The notes beneath the pieces are model-generated. The model was given only the letters and a program-made list of their open reading frames with translations, did no database searches and was not told the origin of the DNA. A program made the translations under genes and the position numbers. DNA of 64,000 nt, taken from the NCBI GenBank assembly GCA_014360495.1, contig JACIXR010000002.1, forward strand, positions 1 to 64,000, given 5' to 3'. Of the stretch, positions 1 through 8,598 are shown piece by piece (within the stretch, counting starts at the first letter, position 1; every line of letters begins with the position of its first letter). The DNA is from a bacterium. GTDB taxonomy: Bacteria; Armatimonadota; JACIXR01.

Positions 1-27
1 CGGGAAGGCGTAGCCTTCCCGCCCCCC
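1..27. repeat. GC-rich palindrome P1 (left edge cut by window)
   Basis: CGGGAAGGC and GCCTTCCCG are perfect inverted arms around GTA, and the right side continues into a C run. The same arm design recurs at 11628-11654, 12238-12264 and 13223-13251, so this is probably a truncated copy whose left G run lies outside the window. Compared with those copies it has one extra A-T pair in the stem. Confidence 0.6.
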
Positions 28-53
28 TAAAAATCCTTTAAAATTTTTAAGCG

Positions 54-1406
54 ATGGAAAGCAAGCGAAAATCTAAGCGCTTAAAGCGACTCTTTGTCAT
101 TTTTGTTTTAGCTCTCCTCGCTGTTTCACTTCTTTTTTACAAAGAGATTAAAGAAAGAAGAAACAAACCGAATTGGAAAATCGTCAAAAGCATTAGAATC
201 CCCAATAAAATCTTCGGAGGTTCAACCATCTCCCAAACATTTTCCCTATTCCTCTCCCCTTCGGGCGACAAATTAGCCCTCCTCGTCTCCACAGACCCTC
301 AAAGTGAAAATGTCAAATTATATGTTATTGATCTCAACGATATGTCTAACAAACATTTTTCTTTTAATGACTTCTCCCCAATAGGCGATGCGGGGTTCTC
401 GCCAGATGGAGAAAAGATATTGTTAAGAGGGTATGACCAAAAGCTTCGCAAAGAAAAGAATAAATTGATAGAGGAGGGGAAAATCTCTCCCGAGAAAGGG
501 AGAGAACTCAGCTATAAGGCGCTCGTCAATTATGTCATAAATCTCACTGATGGCAGGGTCTATGAGTTCAGGAATTATTATTACTTAGGCATATCCCCCT
601 CTTGGAGCGAGGATTCCAAAAAGCTCCTTTTAGTGAAATCCACTCCCCAAAAAATGTCCCTCGTTCTGCTCGACTGGCAAAACAACGAGGAAAAGGAATT
701 GTTTGTATTAAATGATAAGATAAAGAACAGATTTCTAAATGGACTTTGGTTAGAAAAGAAAGGGATTGCCTTTTTAGCTATTTCAGATTCTGGTATACAC
801 GAAATCGATTTGAATAAGGGGCACTTGGTGAAAATTTCTCCCTTCCAATTCCCTCAACTCAAGCCGAACGAGGAAGCAAGCCTTCGGAGATGCGAATTTG
901 AACCGAAATCCCTATTAGTGGGAGAATTGATAGATTTTCTGAACAAGGAGAGGGAGAAACCAATAAATATACTTACGAAAAAGGACGATACCAAAAAGAA
1001 AGTTCTTGAGTTGTTCAGCTCCACCGCAGAATCCATAACTCGGAGATTCTTTCTTATATATAATCTCAAAAATGGATATATTTACTGCATAATCTCGCTC
1101 CCAGTCTTAAGAGAGCTATTCAGGGATTATATTTATGTGGCGAGATGGTCTCCCGATGGTAGGGAAGTCTTCCTTTTTTCGGGAGGCTTAAGTGAAGACT
1201 ATCGGCTTTATAGTTTCTACCAAAACAAATTTGAAGAATATCTCCTCCCTCGCCCGCCCTTCAAAAGAGGCGAGAGAATTGGAGGTGTCTCTTGGAATAA
1301 TGATGGCACATTGAGTTTCATCGTATACAAATTTAAACCTCGCCCAGTTAGTTCCTATTACGACTTCAAATTATATAAAATGGCGATTTCCATTAAGGCA
1401 AAATGA
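54..1406 (+). CDS. Membrane-anchored TolB/WD40-like beta-propeller protein
   Basis: The 450-residue product begins with a basic stretch and one hydrophobic segment (about residues 13-30), so most of it should lie outside the membrane. The rest carries repeated blade-like motifs, SPSGDKLALL, FSPDGEKILL, SWSEDSKKLLL, RWSPDGREVFLF and SWNNDGTLSF, which are typical of TolB/PD40 beta-propellers. These usually act as binding scaffolds; no catalytic residue is recognisable and the ligand is unknown. No Shine-Dalgarno precedes the ATG. A TAAAAT about 9 bases upstream would give a very short leader. It is convergent with nuoN, 12 bases between the stops. Fold confident, function unknown. Confidence 0.8.
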   Translation: MESKRKSKRLKRLFVIFVLALLAVSLLFYKEIKERRNKPNWKIVKSIRIPNKIFGGSTISQTFSLFLSPSGDKLALLVSTDPQSENVKLYVIDLNDMSNKHFSFNDFSPIGDAGFSPDGEKILLRGYDQKLRKEKNKLIEEGKISPEKGRELSYKALVNYVINLTDGRVYEFRNYYYLGISPSWSEDSKKLLLVKSTPQKMSLVLLDWQNNEEKELFVLNDKIKNRFLNGLWLEKKGIAFLAISDSGIHEIDLNKGHLVKISPFQFPQLKPNEEASLRRCEFEPKSLLVGELIDFLNKEREKPINILTKKDDTKKKVLELFSSTAESITRRFFLIYNLKNGYIYCIISLPVLRELFRDYIYVARWSPDGREVFLFSGGLSEDYRLYSFYQNKFEEYLLPRPPFKRGERIGGVSWNNDGTLSFIVYKFKPRPVSSYYDFKLYKMAISIKAK

Positions 1407-1418
1407 ACCCGCTGTTTT

Positions 1419-2837
1419 CTAAAAGGAAGACAAACTTGCTTGAACAAGGTTAATGAAAGGCTGAGGATAGAACATCAAAAGAAGGGTGAAGGAAAGGCAG
1501 ATTCCCAAGGCCAATTTAAGCGTAAACGGTTCCTCAAGCCTTTCCCCCTCTTTCTCCACGATGAACATCTCCCTCACTATTTTCAAATAGTAAAAAGCGG
1601 AAACCACGCTATTCAATAACAGGATTACCGCAAGCCATCCCATTCCTCCCTTTATCGCCGTGGCGAAGATGAAGAACTTGCCGACAAACCCTCCCGTCCC
1701 TGGTATCCCTATCAAGGATAGAAGGAAGATGACCATAGCTAAAGCGGAGAATGGCGAGCGCCTTGAGAGACCCCTGAAATCCTCCAAATCCTCCTTGCCT
1801 TCCTTCAAATAAACAGCAATAGCTACAGCGAAGGCACCTATATTGGCAAACATATAGGGAAGGAAATAGAAGAAAAGGGAGAACTTCCCCCAATAGCTCG
1901 TTGAGAGAGCCAAAGCTATAAGGAGATAGCCAGCATGGGCTATGGTTGAATAACCCAAAAGCCTCTTCACATTTTTCTGCTGAATAGCGATGAGATTGCC
2001 GAGCGTCATAGTTAAGACCGATAGCCAAGCTATGAGTAATACCCATTCCTTCCCTCCAAAACACTGGTTGAGAAAACGATAGAACGCCAAAAAGGCAGAG
2101 AGCTTAGGGAAAACCGATAGGAGGGCGGAGATGGGAGTGGGCGCTCCCTCAAAGACATCTGGCACCCACATATGGAAGGGGACAATAGCCAATTTGAAGC
2201 CGAAGCCAGCGAGGACGAGAACGAAGGCAAACTTGGCAATTTGGCTTTCCTTCAAACTCAAAGATATCGCGGAGAAACTCGTCCCACCACTTATCCCATA
2301 AATAATGCTCAAACCATAAAGCATCGTCGCCGACAAAACGACGCCGAAAAGGAAATATTTCAGGGCAGCTTCCCCTGACTTTGGGTTATCCCGAAGATAG
2401 CCAGCAAGTATATAGCTTGAAATGCTAAGAAATTCAATGGAAATGTAAAGAAAGATGAGGTCGTAGGCAGAGGCGAGAAGACATAAAGCGAGAGTTGATA
2501 AGAGCAGTAACAGATAATATTCCCCCTCGTATTTTCTACCCTTCATATATCTCGCTGAGATGAGGGCTATAAGCATCATCCCGACAATACAAACTCCCTT
2601 TACAAAAAGGGCGAGGGAGTCAAAGGCAAAACCACCAGCGAATATAACGCCTGCGAAAACGGGAAGGACGACCACAGAGGCAATTACCCCCTCCAGCGCA
2701 ACGAGGAGAGCGCCTATCGCTATAGCGAACATATACTCTCTTTCCTTGCCAAGGAGCTCCATTATCAGGCAGAAAACAGCGCCTAAAAAGAGCGTTATCT
2801 CGGGAAGGAGGGGAAGAAGTTTCTCCATAGCGGTCAC
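1419..2837 (-). CDS. nuoN: NADH-quinone oxidoreductase subunit N
   Basis: This is an antiporter-like proton-pumping subunit of complex I in the cytoplasmic membrane (472 residues, normal length, about 14 hydrophobic segments). The proton-conducting antiporter signature is visible around VLAGFGFKLAIVPFHMWVPD, and a further conserved segment is YSTIAHAGY. It is the last gene of nuoHIJKLMN. The GTG start overlaps the stop of nuoM; an in-frame ATG three codons later (2828) is the alternative. Neither has a strong ribosome site, so translational coupling is likely. Confidence 0.95.
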   Translation of the reverse strand: MTAMEKLLPLLPEITLFLGAVFCLIMELLGKEREYMFAIAIGALLVALEGVIASVVVLPVFAGVIFAGGFAFDSLALFVKGVCIVGMMLIALISARYMKGRKYEGEYYLLLLLSTLALCLLASAYDLIFLYISIEFLSISSYILAGYLRDNPKSGEAALKYFLFGVVLSATMLYGLSIIYGISGGTSFSAISLSLKESQIAKFAFVLVLAGFGFKLAIVPFHMWVPDVFEGAPTPISALLSVFPKLSAFLAFYRFLNQCFGGKEWVLLIAWLSVLTMTLGNLIAIQQKNVKRLLGYSTIAHAGYLLIALALSTSYWGKFSLFFYFLPYMFANIGAFAVAIAVYLKEGKEDLEDFRGLSRRSPFSALAMVIFLLSLIGIPGTGGFVGKFFIFATAIKGGMGWLAVILLLNSVVSAFYYLKIVREMFIVEKEGERLEEPFTLKLALGICLSFTLLLMFYPQPFINLVQASLSSF

Positions 2838-4324
2838 ATAATTCCCAAAGTAACTTTTATCGCCTTTTGGATGAATTCAATCAAAGGGAATGGATAGACT
2901 CCCATAAGGAATGTGCCGAGGGCGAGAGGGGCAAGGGAAAGGATGTCTATCTTCCCTATATCCTCTACTTTCTCGTAATCTGGATTGAGAGGTCCCTGAA
3001 GCACCCTCCTGATGGTCCAGAGGAAGAAGGCTGCAGTTATAATCACACCCAAGAGTGCAAAGGCGACGAACTCCTTAGCGGAGGAGAAGGAGCCAAGGAA
3101 GATTGTGAACTCCGCGGCGAAGCCGGCAAGCCCGGGAAGCCCCAGCGAGGCGAGACAGAAAAAGCTAAGGAATCCACCATAGCGAGGGAGAATCGCTCCC
3201 AATCCACCATATTTATTCAAGTCCCGGTTATGCGTCCTCACATAAATCATTCCCACAAGGAGGAAGAGAGAACCGGTTATCAATCCGTGAGCAACCATCT
3301 CCAGAACCCCACCAGTTAGGGCGAGGCTTGCCTCCTTCGTCCAGTTTCCCGCAGTGAAGCTGGCGGCGGTGAAAGCCAGGAGAACGTATCCCATATGATT
3401 GACGCTGGAGTAGGCAACAAGCCTCTTGAAATCGCTCTGCGCCATCGCCACAAGCGCTCCGTAAACTATGCTCATAAGGGCGAGTAGCCCAACCCAGGGG
3501 GCATAGCGAAAACAAGCTTCGGGAAGAATGGGAAGCAGAATCCTGTAAAAGCCATAACCTCCCATCTTCAAGAGGATTCCTGCAAGGATGACGGAGCCAG
3601 CTGTCGGCGCCTCAACATGGGCGTCGGGAAGCCAGGTATGGAAGGGGAAAGAGGGGAGCTTGATGGCGAAGGCAAGGAAAAAGCCGAGAAAGGCTAACCC
3701 CTCAAGAAGTGGCTTGCCTGAGAGCGGCTTTTGCTGAGTGAGTTGAAGGATATCAAATGTATGGGGGGAGGATGTGAAATACAAGAGAAGAATTGCTAAG
3801 AGCATAGCGAGAGAGCCGAAGAGGGTGTAGAGGAAGAACTTGATAGCTACATATTCCTTCTTCGGTCCTCCCCACACACCTATGATGAAATACATAGGCA
3901 CCAAGCTTATCTCCCAGAAAAGATAAAAGAGGAAGAAGTCAAGGGCGAGGAATACGCCGAGCATCCCGAACTCCAAGAGAAGAAAAAGGAAATAATACTC
4001 CTTCAATCTTCTCTCTATATCTATCGTGGAGTAAAGAATTGAGACGAAGGTCAAAAGGGTTGTGAGGATGACGAGGGGCATGCTTATCCCGTCAACTCCG
4101 ATGTGGTAGCGAACATTTATGCTCGGTATCCATCTATAAATTTCCTCCAGCTGAATAATCCCTTCCTGATAATCAAGCGTCCAGAGAAGGGCAATGGAGT
4201 AGAAAAGCGCGATACCAGAGAAGAACAAAGCGGACCTCTCTATCAGCTTCCTTTCTTCACTGGGAAGGAATAAGACGAAGATGCTTCCAACAAGCGGTAT
4301 CAAAAGAAGAGTGCTCAGCAACAT
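2834..4324 (-). CDS. nuoM: NADH-quinone oxidoreductase subunit M
   Basis: A 496-residue polytopic antiporter-like subunit of complex I. Family landmarks are the FAIKLPSFPFHTWLPDAHVE segment with conserved Lys/His, the early GVDGISMPLV loop and YSSVNHMGYVLL. It would form one of the proton channels of the membrane arm between NuoL and NuoN. It starts 14 bases after the nuoL stop and runs into nuoN with overlapping codons. Nothing looks truncated. Confidence 0.96.
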   Translation of the reverse strand: MLLSTLLLIPLVGSIFVLFLPSEERKLIERSALFFSGIALFYSIALLWTLDYQEGIIQLEEIYRWIPSINVRYHIGVDGISMPLVILTTLLTFVSILYSTIDIERRLKEYYFLFLLLEFGMLGVFLALDFFLFYLFWEISLVPMYFIIGVWGGPKKEYVAIKFFLYTLFGSLAMLLAILLLYFTSSPHTFDILQLTQQKPLSGKPLLEGLAFLGFFLAFAIKLPSFPFHTWLPDAHVEAPTAGSVILAGILLKMGGYGFYRILLPILPEACFRYAPWVGLLALMSIVYGALVAMAQSDFKRLVAYSSVNHMGYVLLAFTAASFTAGNWTKEASLALTGGVLEMVAHGLITGSLFLLVGMIYVRTHNRDLNKYGGLGAILPRYGGFLSFFCLASLGLPGLAGFAAEFTIFLGSFSSAKEFVAFALLGVIITAAFFLWTIRRVLQGPLNPDYEKVEDIGKIDILSLAPLALGTFLMGVYPFPLIEFIQKAIKVTLGIM

Positions 4325-4338
4325 TCTTCCTCACTTCC

Positions 4339-6216
4339 TCAAATTAGAAGGAATATTATTAGCCCCAAGAGGGCGACGAGGAGGTAGAACTGGACAAGTC
4401 CACTTTGTAGATAGCGAATGATGAAGCTGAACGCGCCCGTTATCCAGGCGGTGGCATTCACAAATCCATCAACCACATATTTGTCAAACCAACCCTGAAA
4501 ATAGGAAGCAATCAATGTAACCCTTCCAACCGAGTTCACCAAGCCATCAACTCCTTTCAAATCAAAAGTAGCGAAAAGCCTTGAGATGTAAAACGCAGGC
4601 TTCACCAACACCATCATATAGAAATCATCTATGTAAAGACGCCTAACGAGGGCTGTGTGGAACGGTCGCAAAAGTTCCATAACTTTCTCCCTATCCCAAG
4701 AAATAGCATAGATTAAATAGGCGGATAGAAAGCCTCCGAGAGGGAAAAGGAGGGAGAGATAGGGAAGAGGGATTCCCTCTTCCTCGCCACCTCCCAATAT
4801 ATGAACTAAAGGACCGCCTGCCAAACCGAAGAACAGGGTAATCAGGGAGAGAATGATAATAGGAACAGCCATAACCTTTTCCTCATCTATCTTCTCTTCC
4901 CCGTTAGCAGGATTGAGGAAAGCAACGATGAATACCCTCCCCATATACAACGCGGTTAGAAATGCTCCAAAGAGGGATAGGGCGAAGAAAGGAAATTCCT
5001 TGAATGCGGAGGAAATCACCATTTCCTTGCTGAAATAACCAGCAAGGGGAGGAATTCCAGCAAGGGAAAGCGTTCCAACAAGGAATGTTATAGAGGCAAT
5101 CGGCATCCTTCTCCAAAGACCTCCCATCTCCCATATATCGTTTGTTCCAAGGTGATGTATCACGCACCCAGCGGACATGAAGAGGAGCGCCTTGAAGAAA
5201 CCATGGGATAGAAGATGGAACATCCCCGCCTGCATATTCCCCATCCCTAAAGCAAGCATCATATACCCCAATTGGCTCATCGTTGAGTAAGCCAAAACCC
5301 TCTTTATATCGTTCTGCACTAAAGCTAAAAAGCTCGCCATAAGGGCGGTTATCGTTCCGATAATTGCCACGACCAGCAAGGCGGTAGAGGAATAGGAGAA
5401 CAAGGGGAAGAGGCGAGCCACCATATATGCTCCCGCTGCTACCATCGTCGCTGCGTGGATGAGGGCGGAAACAGGTGTTGGACCCTCCATCGCATCAGGT
5501 AGCCAGATGTGAAGGGGGAATTGAGCCGATTTCCCCACCGCTCCGCAGAACAAAAGAAGGCTCGCTACCAAGGCGAAATGCTCCCCCATCTGGGGAATTG
5601 CCCTCTCCAAGTCCGTGTAAGCAGTGGAATGGATGTTGAGGAAGATGTAAAGTATGCCGAGGAAAAAGCCTATATCTCCCAATCTCGTTGTCAAAAACGC
5701 TTTCATTGCCGCCCTATAGGCGGGAGGTCGCTCATACCAAAATCCGATGAGAAGATAGGAACAGAGCCCAACCAATTCCCAGCCTATGTAGAGAAGAAGG
5801 AGGGAATTGGATATAACCAAAGTTAGCATTGCTGAAGTGAAGAGGGAAAGGTAGGCGAAATAAAGGCTATAGCGTTTATCTCCCGCCATATATCCGATTG
5901 AATAAATATGAATTAAGAGAGAAACGAGTGCGACCATACAGCTCATAGAAAGGGAAAGAGCATCAAGGCGATAGCCAACATTTACCTCCCAGCCATTGGC
6001 TTTCAGCCAAGATGCGCTTAGCTCGAAGGAATAGCTTGGGAAAACGTGATAGAGAGTTAGGAAAAGGTAAAATGAGAGGATTGTGGAGAGGGAAAGGAAA
6101 CCAATTGGGATATAGGCGCCTCTTCCGGGTGAGCGCCCTCCCCAGAATATTGTTATCGCGGAAGCTAAGAAAGGCAAAAAGGGAATAAGGGGTGCGAGAT
6201 ATTCTATCCTTACCAT
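4339..6216 (-). CDS. nuoL: NADH-quinone oxidoreductase subunit L
   Basis: This 625-residue protein is the distal proton-pumping subunit of complex I. It has the proton-translocation core, seen in FCGAVGKSAQFPLHIWLPDAME, HAATMVAAGAYMV and YSTMSQLGYM. It ends with the long amphipathic (lateral) helix region and a last membrane segment (YLLVALLGLIIFLLI), so full length is retained. The ATG overlaps the nuoK stop (ATGGTAA). Its position between nuoK and nuoM is the standard order. Confidence 0.97.
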   Translation of the reverse strand: MVRIEYLAPLIPFLPFLASAITIFWGGRSPGRGAYIPIGFLSLSTILSFYLFLTLYHVFPSYSFELSASWLKANGWEVNVGYRLDALSLSMSCMVALVSLLIHIYSIGYMAGDKRYSLYFAYLSLFTSAMLTLVISNSLLLLYIGWELVGLCSYLLIGFWYERPPAYRAAMKAFLTTRLGDIGFFLGILYIFLNIHSTAYTDLERAIPQMGEHFALVASLLLFCGAVGKSAQFPLHIWLPDAMEGPTPVSALIHAATMVAAGAYMVARLFPLFSYSSTALLVVAIIGTITALMASFLALVQNDIKRVLAYSTMSQLGYMMLALGMGNMQAGMFHLLSHGFFKALLFMSAGCVIHHLGTNDIWEMGGLWRRMPIASITFLVGTLSLAGIPPLAGYFSKEMVISSAFKEFPFFALSLFGAFLTALYMGRVFIVAFLNPANGEEKIDEEKVMAVPIIILSLITLFFGLAGGPLVHILGGGEEEGIPLPYLSLLFPLGGFLSAYLIYAISWDREKVMELLRPFHTALVRRLYIDDFYMMVLVKPAFYISRLFATFDLKGVDGLVNSVGRVTLIASYFQGWFDKYVVDGFVNATAWITGAFSFIIRYLQSGLVQFYLLVALLGLIIFLLI

Positions 6217-6512
6217 TTCATCAGGTTGAACTTATCAACATTTATGTCCTCCATCTGCTTGTAAACGAGGATAACTATCGCCAAGCCTACAACCACCGCG
6301 GCAGCTGCCAAGGCTATTACGAAGAGGGCGAATACCTGCCCTATGGGAAGATGATGGAGGCGGGAAAAGGCGACAAGGTTCAAATTCGCTCCATTGAGCA
6401 TAAGCTCAACACACATCAAAATACCGATGGCATTCCTCCTGCTTAGGGCTCCGTAGAGCCCGATGGAAAATATCAAGGCAGAAACTATGAGAATCGCCCT
6501 AGTGTCTATCAA
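6210..6512 (-). CDS. nuoK: NADH-quinone oxidoreductase subunit K
   Basis: A 100-residue, three-helix membrane subunit of complex I with the family segment RRNAIGILMCVELMLNGANL, which contains the conserved membrane glutamate. The start is TTG overlapping the nuoJ stop (GTTGA), with GAGGGA a few bases upstream as ribosome site. NuoK and NuoJ together line a proton path in the central membrane arm. Length and order are normal. Confidence 0.96.
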   Translation of the reverse strand: MIDTRAILIVSALIFSIGLYGALSRRNAIGILMCVELMLNGANLNLVAFSRLHHLPIGQVFALFVIALAAAAVVVGLAIVILVYKQMEDINVDKFNLMKW

Positions 6513-7006
6513 CTTTTATCCCTCGCCAATACAAGAGCTCCAACAGCGGATAAGAACAGAACAACCGCTAAAATCATCAAGGGAAAGGAATAATTCTGGA
6601 AAACCTCCCTCGCAATCGTCGCTGTGGTATCGTCAAGTGGCTTAACCGCTCCCCAATCTATCCAGAGCGTGATGATGAGGATGGCGAAAAAGAGAAGGAC
6701 GAATATCAGGGCAGAAAGGCTCTGCTTATTGAACTGCCTCTCCCCTTTACCCATCATTCTGCCGGTGAGCATAATAGCAAACAGTATCAAAACTACGATT
6801 CCACCCACATAGACGAGAACCTGTATCACCGCCAAGAATGGGGCATCAATGAGCATAAAAATACCCGCTACCCCCAAGAGGGAAAGAGCGAGGGAGAAGG
6901 CGCAGTGGACGAGATTTGGGAGGAGGACAACACCCAGAGCTCCGCCCACGGCCAAAAAGGCGGATAGGAAGAAGCCGAAATAAATCGCAAAGCTTTCAAC
7001 CGTCAT
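6509..7006 (-). CDS. nuoJ: NADH-quinone oxidoreductase subunit J
   Basis: A 165-residue membrane protein with about five hydrophobic helices. The conserved VLVYVGGIVVLILFAIMLTG segment around residues 60-80 is diagnostic of NuoJ/ND6. It starts directly after the nuoI stop (no gap) and overlaps the start of nuoK. It is a membrane-arm component with no cofactor. Confidence 0.96.
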   Translation of the reverse strand: MTVESFAIYFGFFLSAFLAVGGALGVVLLPNLVHCAFSLALSLLGVAGIFMLIDAPFLAVIQVLVYVGGIVVLILFAIMLTGRMMGKGERQFNKQSLSALIFVLLFFAILIITLWIDWGAVKPLDDTTATIAREVFQNYSFPLMILAVVLFLSAVGALVLARDKS

Positions 7007-7411
7007 CTACGAGCGCCTCCTCACAAGCGCCTCTCTGGTATAACCGGACAACTCGTATTCTTGCGTCATCCTAATTGCTTCTGTTGGGCAATACTCGGCG
7101 CATAGCCCGCAAACCATACAGCGACCTAAATTTAGCGTGAAGGAACGAGGCTTCCTCACCTCTTTCTCCCCTTCCTTCACTCTCCAAGCCTCTATCTCTA
7201 TCACCTTGCTGGGACAAACTCTCTGACAAATCCCACAAGCTATGCATTTATTTATATCAACATCAACGGAAGCCCTGAACCTGGGCGGATGCTCTATCCT
7301 TTCCTCGGGATATTGAACCGTAACTTTCCTTCTCCAAAAGTAAAGAAAAGTTATACTAAGGGATTTCAAAACGCTCCAAAGAGTGAGAATCATTCCCCAT
7401 ATCACTCTCAT
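7007..7411 (-). CDS. nuoI: NADH-quinone oxidoreductase subunit I (2x[4Fe-4S])
   Basis: This ferredoxin-like subunit carries two four-cysteine clusters: CIACGICQRVCP (Cys56, 59, 62, 66) and CMVCGLCAEYCP (Cys98, 101, 104, 108). They pass electrons between the NADH and quinone sides of complex I. I start it at ATG 7411, which forms the ATGA overlap with the nuoH stop and gives 134 residues. The open frame extends 21 codons further up (7474), but that stretch would overlap nuoH and looks unlike NuoI. The N terminus (WSVLKSLSITFLYFWRRKVTVQYP) is the usual membrane-surface helix. Confidence 0.96.
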   Translation of the reverse strand: MRVIWGMILTLWSVLKSLSITFLYFWRRKVTVQYPEERIEHPPRFRASVDVDINKCIACGICQRVCPSKVIEIEAWRVKEGEKEVRKPRSFTLNLGRCMVCGLCAEYCPTEAIRMTQEYELSGYTREALVRRRS

Positions 7412-8457
7412 ACCAGCATCAACCCACCCGTGAGCAATAAGTTGAAAACTGCGACGGGGAGGAGCGCCTTCCAACCGAGGGAGAGGACTTGGTCAATCCT
7501 CACCCTTACGATGCTTGCCCTAAGCCACATCAAAAATAGAACCATTATCCCGACTTTGAGGATGAACCAGAAAGGAGAGAGGATATACCAATCTGGGATA
7601 AAGGCGAGAGGAGGCTTCCAACCGCCGAAGAAAAGAGTGACGGCTATAGCCGAGAGAGCAAAGGCGTTTGAGAACTCCGAGAGGTAGAAGAGGGCGAAAC
7701 GCATCCCGGAATATTCAACGCTATATCCAGCTACCAGCTCGGATTCCCCCTCAGGCAAATCGAAAGGGAGATGTCCGAGCTCAGCGAGGGCGCAAATGAA
7801 GAAAACCAAGAAGCCAAGGGGCTGATAAAAGACGAACCAGCGAGGTATTACCCCCCAAAATCCTCCCGATTGCGCCTCCACAATTCCACCCATCTTGAAT
7901 GTTCCAGCGAGCATAACAACACCCAGAAGGGAGAAGACCATCGGCACCTCATAGGCTATTAACTGGGCGGCTGAACGCATCCCTCCCAATATTGAATACT
8001 TATTATTGCTCGCCCAGCCAGCGAGGATTATAGCGATGCAAGTTATCCCACCCACCGCCAAAGCGAAAACTAACCCAATATTGAAATCCTTCGCCACCAT
8101 TCCCTTACCAAAGGGGATGACTAGATAGATTAAGAAGGCGGGAAGGAAAATCAAGATAGGAGCAACGCTGAACATCACTTTATCAGCAGCCCCTGGGGTC
8201 ACATCCTCTTTTATGAGCAATTTTGTTGCGTCCGCAACGGGTTGGAGAAGTCCCTCCGGACCCACCCTATTTGGACCGAGCCTGCTCTGCATATAAGCGA
8301 TAAACCTTCGCAAAAGCCAGAGCAAAACCATAACCACGAGCATTATGAGAGCCAGAATCGCCACGCTGACTATTATCGCTCGTAGGGGCTCAGCCCATAG
8401 GGTAGGTATTCCTATGCTCCTGAAGAGACTTTTCAAAAGGGGACCGAGTCCTGGCAT
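7408..8457 (-). CDS. nuoH: NADH-quinone oxidoreductase subunit H
   Basis: This is the quinone-site membrane subunit of complex I, with about eight helices. Conserved segments are MQSRLGPNRVGPEGLLQP, TKLLIKED, LAELGHLPFDLPEGESELVAGY and VEYSGMRF. The open frame begins at TTG 8496, but that TTG is the first triplet of a promoter -35 (TTGACG at 8496-8491). I therefore place the start at ATG 8457, about 4 bases after the predicted transcription start, which implies a leaderless message. It is the first gene of the unit; the next upstream gene is unrelated. Confidence 0.95.
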   Translation of the reverse strand: MPGLGPLLKSLFRSIGIPTLWAEPLRAIIVSVAILALIMLVVMVLLWLLRRFIAYMQSRLGPNRVGPEGLLQPVADATKLLIKEDVTPGAADKVMFSVAPILIFLPAFLIYLVIPFGKGMVAKDFNIGLVFALAVGGITCIAIILAGWASNNKYSILGGMRSAAQLIAYEVPMVFSLLGVVMLAGTFKMGGIVEAQSGGFWGVIPRWFVFYQPLGFLVFFICALAELGHLPFDLPEGESELVAGYSVEYSGMRFALFYLSEFSNAFALSAIAVTLFFGGWKPPLAFIPDWYILSPFWFILKVGIMVLFLMWLRASIVRVRIDQVLSLGWKALLPVAVFNLLLTGGLMLV

Positions 8458-8467
8458 TTCTTTACTT

Positions 8468-8496
8468 ATAATATGATGGCACCACCCAAGCGTCAA
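8468..8496 (-). promoter_or_regulatory. Sigma-70-like promoter of nuoHIJKLMN
   Basis: Reading the minus strand: TTGACG (8496-8491), 17 bp, TATTAT (8473-8468). Transcription should begin near 8461, only about 4 bases before the nuoH ATG at 8457. No Shine-Dalgarno fits in between, so the transcript is predicted to be leaderless. Confidence 0.7.
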
Positions 8497-8531
8497 GGAA
8501 AATGGAGGTATAAATTCAAAATCTTTTTAAA

Positions 8532-8568
8532 ATTTCGGGAGCCGAGGCTTCGCCTAGGCTCCCGAAAT
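8532..8568. terminator. 16-bp imperfect palindrome P2 between Gfo/Idh gene and nuoH
   Basis: ATTTCGGGAGCC (8532-8543) pairs with GGCTCCCGAAAT (8557-8568). Inside these arms AGGC and GCCT close a TTC loop after one G/A mismatch. It lies 31 bases behind the stop of the minus-strand Gfo/Idh gene and upstream of the nuoH promoter. Bidirectional termination or insulation is the likely job, though no long T run follows. Confidence 0.55.
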
Positions 8569-8598
8569 AAGATAGGTTATTTAACGCTCTGATTTTTG

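Noticed and set aside
1609-2064. Minus-strand 151-codon open frame
   Set aside because: Out-of-frame shadow inside nuoN with no ribosome site.
7412-7474. Longer NuoI start at 7474
   Set aside because: Would overlap nuoH by 67 bases; ATG 7411 gives the usual ATGA junction and normal NuoI length.
8458-8496. N-terminal extension of NuoH from TTG 8496
   Set aside because: The TTG belongs to the promoter -35 and the added residues do not look like NuoH.
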